NCBI RefSeq assembly: GCF_039535475.1 | Contig: NZ_BAAAXG010000026.1 | Span: forward strand, 434,001-498,000 | Origin: Streptomyces showdoensis | GTDB lineage: Bacteria > Actinomycetota > Actinomycetes > Streptomycetales > Streptomycetaceae | Direction of reading: 5' to 3' | Length of the DNA: 64,000 bases | Part shown: one piece after another, positions 17,780-25,462 of the stretch | How the letters are laid out: every line of letters starts with the position of its first letter | How positions within the stretch are numbered: the stretch's first letter is position 1 | Position numbers and translations under genes: made by a program | Notes under the pieces: model-generated | Seen by the model: the letters and a program-made list of their open reading frames with translations, nothing else | Told to the model about the DNA's origin: nothing | The model's database searches: none

Positions 17780-17795
17780 AGCCGAGGAGGCCCCG

Positions 17796-18626
17796 TTGGC
17801 CACAGCTACCCCACCCCCGCCGAGGAGCGGGGCCGCGACGGGGGTGCGCTCCCCGGGGCGCGCCTCCCTCGACGCCCGCCACCTGCGCACCGACCGCTGG
17901 TGGCTGGCGCCCGCCGTCACCGCCGCCGGGCTGCTCGCCTTCGTCGCGTACTCGACGTGGCGGGCGTTCGCGAACGCCCACTACTACGCCGCCCCCTACG
18001 TCTCGCCCTTCTACTCCCCCTGCCTCGCGGAGAACTGCGTCCCCATGCGCGGCGGGCCGAACTGGGCGCTGTTCGGCAGCTGGTGGGGCCTCTCTCCCGC
18101 GCTGCTGATCCTGGTCTTCCCGCTCGGCTTCCGGCTGACCTGCTACTACTACCGCAAGGCGTACTACCGGGGCTTCTGGGCCTCTCCGCCGGCCTGCGCG
18201 GTCGCCGAACCCCACCGCGCGTACACCGGGGAGACCCGCTTCCCGCTGATCCTGCAGAACGTCCACCGGTACTTCTTCTACCTGGCGCTGCCGGTCGCCG
18301 GGATCCTCACCTACGACACCGTGCTCACCTTCCGGGACCCCTCCTACGCGTGGGGCCACGCGGGGCTCGGGACGGTGCTGTTCCTCGTCAACATCGTGCT
18401 CATCTGGTCGTACACGCTGTCCTGCCACTCCTGCCGGCACGTCGTGGGCGGACGGCTGCGGCACTTCTCGAAGCACCCGGTCCGCTACCGGCTGTGGACC
18501 TGGGTGGGACGGCTGAACCGGCGGCACATGCTGCTCGCCTGGTCCTCGCTGATCAGCGTGGCCGTCTGCGACCTGTACGTGTACCTGCTCGCCACCGGTG
18601 CCTTCGACGACCCGAGGTTCTTCTGA
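17796..18626 (+). CDS. sdhC: Succinate dehydrogenase membrane anchor (cytochrome b subunit)
   Basis: Integral membrane subunit that anchors the flavoprotein and iron-sulphur protein and passes electrons to menaquinone. It has 276 residues and about five membrane helices (AVTAAGLLAFVAYSTW; ALLILVFPLGFRL; YFFYLALPVAGILTY; GTVLFLVNIVLIW; MLLAWSSLISVAVCDLYVYLLA). His residues in NVHRYFF and SCHSCRHVV are candidate haem ligands. Size and order (anchor, flavoprotein, Fe-S) match mycobacterial Sdh1 (Rv0249c-Rv0247c, from memory). The TTG start at 17,796 is fixed by GAGGAGG 5 nt upstream; no better ATG or GTG exists. The flavoprotein gene begins 1 bp after this stop codon. Confidence 0.85.
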   Translation: MATATPPPPRSGAATGVRSPGRASLDARHLRTDRWWLAPAVTAAGLLAFVAYSTWRAFANAHYYAAPYVSPFYSPCLAENCVPMRGGPNWALFGSWWGLSPALLILVFPLGFRLTCYYYRKAYYRGFWASPPACAVAEPHRAYTGETRFPLILQNVHRYFFYLALPVAGILTYDTVLTFRDPSYAWGHAGLGTVLFLVNIVLIWSYTLSCHSCRHVVGGRLRHFSKHPVRYRLWTWVGRLNRRHMLLAWSSLISVAVCDLYVYLLATGAFDDPRFF

Positions 18627-18627
18627 G

Positions 18628-20577
18628 ATGAGTCCTGTGGAACGACAGCGGTGGGACGTGATCGTGGTCGGCGCCGGCGGCGCCGGGCTGCGGGCGGCGA
18701 TCGAGGCGCGGCGCCGGGGCGCCCGCACCGCGGTGATCTGCAAGTCCCTCTTCGGCAAGGCCCACACGGTGATGGCGGAGGGCGGCATCGCCGCCTCCAT
18801 GGCCAACGCCAACCCGCACGACACCTGGCAGGTCCACTTCCGCGACACCATGCGCGGCGGGAAGTTCCTCAACCAGTGGCGGATGGCCGAACTCCACGCC
18901 CGGGAGGCGCCCGAGCGGGTGTGGGAGCTGGAGACCTGGGGCGCGCTCTTCGACCGCACGCCGGACGGGCGCATCTCCCAGCGCAACTTCGGCGGCCACG
19001 AGTACCCCCGGCTCGCGCACGTCGGCGACCGGACCGGCCTGGAGCTGATCCGCACCCTCCAGCAGAAGATCGTCTCCCTCCAGCAGGAGGACTTCCGGGA
19101 GACCGGGGAGTACGAGTCACGGCTCAGGGTCTTCCAGGAGTGCACGGTCACCCGCGTCCTGAAGGACGCTTCCGGGGAGCGGGTCGGCGGCGTCTTCTGT
19201 TACGAGCGGGAGACCGGCCGCTTCTTCGTGCTGGAGGCGCCGTCGGTGGTGCTCGCGACCGGCGGGATCGGCAAGTCGTTCAAGGTGACGTCCAACTCCT
19301 GGGAGTACACGGGCGACGGGCACGCGCTCGCCCTGCTCGCGGGGGCGCCGCTGGTCAACATGGAGTTCGTGCAGTTCCATCCGACCGGGATGGTCTGGCC
19401 GCCTTCGGTGAAGGGCATCCTCGTCACCGAGTCGGTGCGCGGCGACGGCGGGGTGCTGCGGAACTCCGAGGGCCGGCGGTTCATGTTCGACTACGTCCCC
19501 GAGGTCTTCAAGGAGAAGTACGCGCAGTCGGAGGAGGAGGGCGACCGCTGGTACGAGGACCCCGACCACAACCGCCGCCCGCCCGAGCTGCTGCCGCGCG
19601 ACGAGGTGGCCCGTGCGATCAACGCCGAGGTCAAGGCGGGCCGCGGCTCCCCGCACGGCGGTGTCTTCCTCGACGTGTCGACCCGGATGCCGGCGGAGGT
19701 GATCCGGCGCCGGCTGCCCTCGATGTACCACCAGTTCAAGGAGCTGGCGGACGTCGACATCACGGCCGAGGCGATGGAGGTCGGGCCGACCTGCCACTAC
19801 GTGATGGGCGGGGTGGCCGTCGACTCGGAGACGGCGGCGACGGTCGGCGTGCCGGGCCTCTTCGCGGCCGGCGAGGTCGCCGGCGGGATGCACGGGTCCA
19901 ACCGGCTGGGCGGCAACTCCCTGTCGGACCTGCTGGTGTTCGGGCGGCGGGCGGGGCTGCACGCGGCGGAGCACGCGCTGGACGGCGGGGCCGGGACCCG
20001 AGGTCATGGGCCCGAGCCCGGATCCACGGTCCGGGCCCCGGGGTCCGCTCCCCCGCACCGCGTCCCCGAAGCGGCCGTGACCGCGGCGCGGGCGGAGGCC
20101 CTGGCCCCGTTCGACGGCGGCGCGGCGGCCGCCCCGGAGAACCCGTACACCCTCCACCAGGAGCTCCAGCAGACGATGAACGACCTCGTCGGGATCATCC
20201 GGCGGGAGGGCGAGATGGCCGAGGCGCTGGAGCGGATCGCGGAGCTCCGGGAGCGGGCGGGGCGGGTCGCCGTGGAGGGGCACCGGCAGTTCAACCCCGG
20301 CTGGCACCTGGCCCTGGACCTGCGGAACATGCTGCTGGTCAGCGAGTGCGTGGCCCGGGCGGCGCTGGAACGCACCGAGAGCAGGGGCGGGCACACCCGC
20401 GAGGACTACCCGTCGATGGACCGCGCCTGGCGCCCGGTGAACCTGCTGTGCCGGGCGGTGGACGACCGCGTCGCCCTGGAACGGGTGGGCACCGAACCGA
20501 TCAGGGCCGACCTCCTCGCGCTCTTCGAGCGGGAGGAGCTGGCCAAGTACCTGTCCGCGGAGGAGCTGGAGTCATGA
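18628..20577 (+). CDS. sdhA: Succinate dehydrogenase/fumarate reductase flavoprotein subunit
   Basis: Catalytic subunit that oxidises succinate to fumarate, 649 residues. FAD-binding GAGGAGL is near residue 15; AHTVMAEGG contains the His that normally carries covalent 8-alpha-linked FAD. The substrate-site segments EFVQFHPTGM, HYVMGGVAVDSET and GSNRLGGNSLSDLLVFGRRAG follow. A helical C-terminal domain with ALDLRNMLLVSECV completes the family layout. A Gly/Pro/Ala-rich stretch near residues 450-490 is a non-conserved insert. The ATG at 18,628 almost abuts the anchor-gene stop, and the 3' end overlaps the Fe-S gene by 4 bp (ATGA), so the three genes are translationally coupled. Confidence 0.95.
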   Translation: MSPVERQRWDVIVVGAGGAGLRAAIEARRRGARTAVICKSLFGKAHTVMAEGGIAASMANANPHDTWQVHFRDTMRGGKFLNQWRMAELHAREAPERVWELETWGALFDRTPDGRISQRNFGGHEYPRLAHVGDRTGLELIRTLQQKIVSLQQEDFRETGEYESRLRVFQECTVTRVLKDASGERVGGVFCYERETGRFFVLEAPSVVLATGGIGKSFKVTSNSWEYTGDGHALALLAGAPLVNMEFVQFHPTGMVWPPSVKGILVTESVRGDGGVLRNSEGRRFMFDYVPEVFKEKYAQSEEEGDRWYEDPDHNRRPPELLPRDEVARAINAEVKAGRGSPHGGVFLDVSTRMPAEVIRRRLPSMYHQFKELADVDITAEAMEVGPTCHYVMGGVAVDSETAATVGVPGLFAAGEVAGGMHGSNRLGGNSLSDLLVFGRRAGLHAAEHALDGGAGTRGHGPEPGSTVRAPGSAPPHRVPEAAVTAARAEALAPFDGGAAAAPENPYTLHQELQQTMNDLVGIIRREGEMAEALERIAELRERAGRVAVEGHRQFNPGWHLALDLRNMLLVSECVARAALERTESRGGHTREDYPSMDRAWRPVNLLCRAVDDRVALERVGTEPIRADLLALFEREELAKYLSAEELES

Positions 20578-21344
20578 GCACGTACGAGGCCCGCTTCCGG
20601 ATCTGGCGGGGCGACAGCGACGGCGGTGAGCTGACCGACTACACCGTGGAGGTGCACGACGGCGAGGTGGTCCTCGACCTCGTGCACCGCCTCCAGGCCA
20701 CCCAGGCCCCGGACCTGGCCGTGCGCTGGAACTGCAAGGCCGGCAAGTGCGGTTCGTGCTCGGCCGAGATCAACGGGCGGCCGCGGCTGATGTGCATGAC
20801 CCGGATGTCGGTCTTCGCGCGCGACGAGACCGTCACCCTGACGCCGATGCGGGCCTTCCCGGTGATCCGCGACCTGGTCACGGACGTCTCCTTCAACTAC
20901 GCGAAGGCACGGGAGATCCCGGCCTTCGTCCCCCCGGCCGGGGTGGCCCCGGGCGAGTACCGGATGCGGCAGGAGGACGTCGACCGCTCGCAGGAGTTCC
21001 GCAAGTGCATCGAGTGCTTCCTGTGCCAGGACACCTGCCACGTCGTCCGCGACCACGAGGAGAACAAGCCCGCCTTCGCCGGCCCCCGCTTCCTCATGCG
21101 GATCGCCGAACTCGACATGCACCCCCTCGACGCGGCGGCCGAGACCGGCCTCGACCGCCGCCGCACCGCCCAGGACGAACACGGCCTCGGCTACTGCAAC
21201 ATCACCAAGTGCTGCACGGAGGTGTGCCCCGAGTCCATCCGGATCACCGACAACGCGCTGATCCCGATGAAGGAACGGGTCGTGGACCGGAAGTACGACC
21301 CGGTGGTGTGGCTGGGGAACAGGATCCGGCGCCGGGGGCACTGA
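20574..21344 (+). CDS. sdhB: Succinate dehydrogenase/fumarate reductase iron-sulphur subunit
   Basis: Electron-transfer subunit, 256 residues, linking FAD to the membrane haem and quinone. The N-terminal plant-ferredoxin-like domain has the 2Fe-2S motif CKAGKCGSC plus a later Cys (LMCMTR). The C-terminal helical domain has CIECFLCQDTC and CCTEVCPE, giving the Cys residues for the 4Fe-4S and 3Fe-4S clusters. It starts at the ATG inside the flavoprotein stop (4-bp overlap). The gene after it is on the other strand, so this ends the operon. Confidence 0.95.
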   Translation: MSTYEARFRIWRGDSDGGELTDYTVEVHDGEVVLDLVHRLQATQAPDLAVRWNCKAGKCGSCSAEINGRPRLMCMTRMSVFARDETVTLTPMRAFPVIRDLVTDVSFNYAKAREIPAFVPPAGVAPGEYRMRQEDVDRSQEFRKCIECFLCQDTCHVVRDHEENKPAFAGPRFLMRIAELDMHPLDAAAETGLDRRRTAQDEHGLGYCNITKCCTEVCPESIRITDNALIPMKERVVDRKYDPVVWLGNRIRRRGH

Positions 21345-21403
21345 ACCGGGGCCGCTCGGGGCGCCGCCGCCCCCGGCCCCGGGACCGGGCCGTCCGCCGT
21401 CGG

Positions 21404-22423
21404 TCAGTGCCAGCCCTCGCGGTAGGCCGTCCAGTCCCCCTCGCGGGCCGCGAAGTCGACGTACAGGGCGAGGCCGAAGCGCTCGCGGCCGGGGTCCGTG
21501 CGGCCGAGGCCGAGGCGGGCGCCGCGGACGGCGGCGGTGACGGTCTCGGCGGACTCGTGGTGGCCGAGGTCGTCCTCGTGGAAGAAGGGCAGGCCCATCA
21601 GCAGGTCCGTCCCCTCCGGGGTGACCTCCAGGGCGAGGCTGGTCTGCTGGGCCACGTACCCGCCGTAGAGGCCCTCCAGCGGCATCCAGGTGTCGTACGA
21701 CATGACGGCGATCTGGTCGACGCGGCGGGCGACCTGGCCGAAGAACTCCTGCGACCACCACTTCTCGCTGCCGCTGACCGCGCCCAGGACGGAGTGCGCG
21801 GCCGGCAGCGGGTCGATCTGGTGCGCGGCGACCGACAGCGCCGCCTTTCGGGGGCGGGTCAGCGCGCCGAGGTCGTCGAGCAGGGACAGGTAGTGCGGGT
21901 CGTCGGAGTGCAACGGCTCCAGGTCGAAGTGGACGCCGTCGAAGCCCGCGTCGAGCACCTGCCGGGCGGAGGCCACCACGGCGGCGCGGGACGCGGGCCG
22001 CTCCAGGCGCAGCCCGTCCGGGCCCTCGGTGGCCAGGACGTCGCCCAGCCAGGCGTGCACCCGTATGCCGGGCATCGTGCGGTGGACGGCCGCGATCAGC
22101 CAGGCCGCCCGTGGATGGCGGGCGGCGGGCAGAGTGCCGTCGTGCTCCAGCGGGCCGGCGTGGACGTAGAGGTCGCGGATGCCGGTCCCCCGGACGCGGG
22201 CGGCGAAGGCGGCGAGGTCGGCGTCCTTCTTCCGGCCGTCGACCCAGGCGTGGCCGAGCCAGATGGCGTCCTTGCCCCGGCTCTTCGTGCCGTCCCGGAG
22301 CTCACCCGTGTAGTTCAGGCGCAGCGCGACACCGCCGGCGAGCGGCGGGAGCACCAGCAGGAGGACGAGCGCGAGGGCCCACCACCGTCCGCGCCGCCAC
22401 AGCCTGTTGCCCCGTACGTTCAC
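21404..22423 (-). CDS. Membrane-anchored GH18-like TIM-barrel protein
   Basis: A 339-residue protein with a single N-terminal hydrophobic helix (WALALVLLLVLPPLAGGVAL) acting as signal anchor, so the domain lies outside the cell. The barrel contains GFDGVHFDLEPL, which resembles the DxxDxDxE strand of family 18 glycoside hydrolases, and later IAVMSYDTW, typical of the beta-6 strand of the same fold. The active-site pattern is shortened (DGVHFDLE), so it may be an active hydrolase or a sugar-binding relative. It is convergent with the sdh operon and divergent from the TPM gene. Substrate is unknown; peptidoglycan or chitin-type sugars are guesses from the fold. Confidence 0.65.
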   Translation of the reverse strand: MNVRGNRLWRRGRWWALALVLLLVLPPLAGGVALRLNYTGELRDGTKSRGKDAIWLGHAWVDGRKKDADLAAFAARVRGTGIRDLYVHAGPLEHDGTLPAARHPRAAWLIAAVHRTMPGIRVHAWLGDVLATEGPDGLRLERPASRAAVVASARQVLDAGFDGVHFDLEPLHSDDPHYLSLLDDLGALTRPRKAALSVAAHQIDPLPAAHSVLGAVSGSEKWWSQEFFGQVARRVDQIAVMSYDTWMPLEGLYGGYVAQQTSLALEVTPEGTDLLMGLPFFHEDDLGHHESAETVTAAVRGARLGLGRTDPGRERFGLALYVDFAAREGDWTAYREGWH

Positions 22424-22562
22424 CCGGTCCCCCCGTGGTTCGTCACTTCACCCGGCCACCGTAGCGGCGGCTACGGACGGTGACGCCGGAAGGCCCGGGG
22501 TCGGTTTCCGTCCCGCGGCGGCCCGGTCGCGGACCCCCCGGCCCGGACATAGCCTCGCTTCT

Positions 22563-24677
22563 GTGACGCGAACAGCCGCCCGAGCCCTGCTCGCCGTGCT
22601 GGTGGCGGCGTGGTGGCTGCTCGTGCCCGCCGTCCCCGGTGCCCGCGCCGACGACCCGGTCACGCTGTCCCGGGAGGGGCAGATCACCGACCGGGTGGGC
22701 GCGCTCGGCGACCGCCGGCCCGAGGTGGTGCGGGCCCTCGACGCGCTCTACGACGCCCGCCGGGTGCAGCTCTTCGTCGTGTACGTGCGGGACTTCTCCG
22801 GCCGCCCGGCCCAGGGCTGGGCCGACGCCACCGCCGAGCGCAACGGGCTGGGCCGGGACGACGTCCTGCTCGCCGTCGCCACCCACGACCGGCAGTACGG
22901 CTACTCCGCCGACCCCGACTCGCGCTTCACCCAGGCCCAGCTCGACGACGTGGCACGGACCGCGGTCGAACCGGCCCTGCGGCAGAACGACTGGGCGGGC
23001 GCGGCGATCGGCGCCGCGAACGGCTACTCCGCCGTGCTCGCCGGACAGCCCGTCCCCACCCCCGTGATCACCCCCGGCCCCGCCGACCCCGGCACCGGTC
23101 CGGCCGGCTCCACCTCGGCGAGCGACCTGGTCCTGCCCGTCGTCCTGGTCGGCGGCGCCGGCGCGGTGGCGGCGTACGCCTTCACCCGGCGGCGGCGCAA
23201 GGGCGGCCCCCGCACCGCGCCCGGCGGCGCTCCCCCCGGCGGACAGGGCTGGGGTCCGCCGAAGGCGCCCGCGCAGCCGACCCTGGAGGAGCTGGACGGC
23301 AGGGCCCGGCAGGCGCTGGTCGCCACCGACGACGCCGTCCGCACCAGCACCGAGGAACTCGGCTTCGCGACGGCCCAGTTCGGCGACGAGGCGGCCGAGC
23401 CGTTCACCGCGGCCGTCCGGTACGCCGAGGGCGAGCTCACGGCGGCGTTCCGGCTGCGGCAGCAGCTCGACGACGCGTTCCCGGAGGACGACGCGACCCG
23501 CCGCTCGATGCTGGAGGAGATCCTGAAGCGCTGCGCGGACGTGAACGCCCGGCTCGACGCCGAGTCCGCGGACTTCGACCGGCTGCGCGCCCTGGAGGGC
23601 AACGCCCCGCAGGCCCTGGCGGCCGTCGAGGCGGCGTTCCGGGAGCAGACCGGCCGGGTCGGCACGGCGGAGGCGGCGCTCACGGCGATGCGCGCGCGGT
23701 ACACCGAGTCCGCGGCGGCCCCGGTCTCCGGCGACGTGGAGCAGGCCAAGGACCGGCTCGTGTTCGCCACCTCGACCGTCAACCGGGCCCGGCAGCACAT
23801 CGACGCGGGCGAGAACGGTGCCGCCGCCGTGCAGATCCGGGCGGCGGAGGGCGCCGTGGACCAGGCGGCCCGGCTGATCGAGGCGGTCGACCGGCGGGCC
23901 AAGGAGCTGGCGGAGGCGGTGGGCGGACTGCCGGGCGCGCTCGCCGAGACCGAGGCGGACCTGGCCGATGCCCGCGGGCTGCTCCAGGGCACCGCGGAGG
24001 GCGTGTCCACGGCGGACCTGCGGGGCCGGATCGGCCGGGCCGAGTCCGTACTGGCCGATGTGCGCGCGGCGGTGGACTCCGGGCGGTACGACCCGATCGA
24101 CGCGCTGCGCCGGGTCGAGCAGGCGGACTCCGCGCTCGACGAGGCCCTGGCCGGCGCCCGGGAGCGCGAGTCGGGCACCCGGCGCGCCCGGGCCCTCCTG
24201 GACCAGGCCCTGCTCACGGCCCGCTCCGCGATCGGGGCGGCGGGCGACTACGTGACGACGCACCGCGGCGCGGTCGGCGCCGAGGCCCGCACCCGGCTGG
24301 CCGAGGCCCAGCGGCGGCTGGACCGGGCGGCCGGGCTCGGCGAGGGCGACCCGCAGGCCGCCCTGGCCGAGGCCCAGCAGGCGGACGCGCTGGCCCGGCG
24401 GGCGCAGGAGCTGGCCGAGCGGGACGTGCGGACGTACGGGAACCCGGACGGCTTCGGCGGCGCCCCGGGCACCGAGGGTGCCGGCGGCAGCGGGCTCGGC
24501 GGCGCGGTGCTCGGCGGCATCATCCTCGGCGGCCTGTTCGGAGGGGGCCGTGGCGGGGGCGGGCACGGCGGGGGCGGGCACGGCGGGGGGTTCGGGGGCG
24601 GCGGCTTCGGCGGCGGCCCCGGCAGCTTCGGCGGCGGGGGCACGCGCGGCCGGCTGGGCGGCGGCGGCCGGTTCTGA
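22563..24677 (+). CDS. TPM-domain membrane protein with long coiled coil and Gly-rich tail
   Basis: 704 residues. A signal peptide (ALLAVLVAAWWLLVPAVPGARA) is followed by a TPM domain (about residues 30-165: ITDRVGALGDRRPEVVRALDALYDARRVQLFVVYV). A membrane helix follows near residue 195 (LVLPVVLVGGAGAVAAYAF), then some 400 residues of helical, Ala/Arg/Glu-rich coiled coil, and finally a Gly-rich tail (GGGHGGG-type repeats). TPM proteins (TLP18.3/Psb32 family) are linked to membrane-protein quality control. The next gene, 40 bp downstream, encodes PspA, which fits a shared envelope-stress job. The GTG at 22,563 was chosen to begin the signal peptide; its ribosome site is weak. Confidence 0.8.
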   Translation: MTRTAARALLAVLVAAWWLLVPAVPGARADDPVTLSREGQITDRVGALGDRRPEVVRALDALYDARRVQLFVVYVRDFSGRPAQGWADATAERNGLGRDDVLLAVATHDRQYGYSADPDSRFTQAQLDDVARTAVEPALRQNDWAGAAIGAANGYSAVLAGQPVPTPVITPGPADPGTGPAGSTSASDLVLPVVLVGGAGAVAAYAFTRRRRKGGPRTAPGGAPPGGQGWGPPKAPAQPTLEELDGRARQALVATDDAVRTSTEELGFATAQFGDEAAEPFTAAVRYAEGELTAAFRLRQQLDDAFPEDDATRRSMLEEILKRCADVNARLDAESADFDRLRALEGNAPQALAAVEAAFREQTGRVGTAEAALTAMRARYTESAAAPVSGDVEQAKDRLVFATSTVNRARQHIDAGENGAAAVQIRAAEGAVDQAARLIEAVDRRAKELAEAVGGLPGALAETEADLADARGLLQGTAEGVSTADLRGRIGRAESVLADVRAAVDSGRYDPIDALRRVEQADSALDEALAGARERESGTRRARALLDQALLTARSAIGAAGDYVTTHRGAVGAEARTRLAEAQRRLDRAAGLGEGDPQAALAEAQQADALARRAQELAERDVRTYGNPDGFGGAPGTEGAGGSGLGGAVLGGIILGGLFGGGRGGGGHGGGGHGGGFGGGGFGGGPGSFGGGGTRGRLGGGGRF

Positions 24678-24717
24678 CCGTGCGCCCCCACTCTCGTCCC
24701 ATCCAAGGAGACCGACC

Positions 24718-25425
24718 ATGAGCAAGCAGACGATCCTGGGCCGGGTGGCCCAGCTGGCGAAGGCCAACATCAACGCGCTCCTCGACCAGGCCGAGGATCC
24801 GCAGAAGATGCTGGACCAGCTGATCCGCGACTACGCGAGCAACATCGCGGAGGCCGAGGAGGCCGTCGCCGCGACCATCGGCAATCTGCGGATGATGGAG
24901 CAGGACCACCAGGAGGACGTGGACGCGGCGAAGGAGTGGGGCGGGAAGGCCCTGGCCGCGAGCCGCAAGGCGGACGAGCTGCGGGCCGGCGGGCAGACCG
25001 CCGAGGCGGACCGCTTCGACAACCTGGCGAAGGTCGCGCTGGGCCGCCAGCTCCAGTCGGAGAAGGAGGCGCGGACGGCGGAGCCGACGATCGCCGCGCA
25101 GACCGAGGTGGTGGCGAAGCTCAAGGGCGGTCTCACCCAGATGAAGGCCAAGCTGGGCGAGCTCCAGGCCAAGCGGGACGAGCTGGTCGCGCGGGCGAAG
25201 TCGGCGCAGGCGCAGAACCGGATGACGGACGCGGTGAAGAGCGTCGACGTCCTCGACCCGACCAGCGAGCTCAGCCGTTTCGAGGACAAGGTCCGCCGGG
25301 AGGAGGCGAGGGCCCTGGGCGAGCAGGAGCTCGCGGCCTCCTCCCTGGACGCCCAGTTCGAGCAGCTGGACGCGCTCGGCGACCAGGCCGAGATCGAGGC
25401 CCGGCTGGCCGCCCTGAAGGGCTGA
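24718..25425 (+). CDS. pspA: PspA/IM30 (Vipp1) family envelope-stress protein
   Basis: A 235-residue, almost entirely helical coiled-coil protein. The N-terminal amphipathic helix region (ILGRVAQLAKANINALLDQAEDPQKMLDQLIRDY) is the family signature; these proteins polymerise on the inner face of the membrane and protect it during stress. AAGGAG lies 7 nt before the ATG. It follows the TPM-domain gene, probably in one operon. The typical alternating Lys/Glu hairpin helices and a C-terminal helix (LDAQFEQLDALGDQAEIEARLAALKG) are present, so the protein looks complete. Confidence 0.9.
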   Translation: MSKQTILGRVAQLAKANINALLDQAEDPQKMLDQLIRDYASNIAEAEEAVAATIGNLRMMEQDHQEDVDAAKEWGGKALAASRKADELRAGGQTAEADRFDNLAKVALGRQLQSEKEARTAEPTIAAQTEVVAKLKGGLTQMKAKLGELQAKRDELVARAKSAQAQNRMTDAVKSVDVLDPTSELSRFEDKVRREEARALGEQELAASSLDAQFEQLDALGDQAEIEARLAALKG

Positions 25426-25462
25426 GCGGCGGCCCCTCGCGCCGGGAGCGGTGGCCCGCTGC

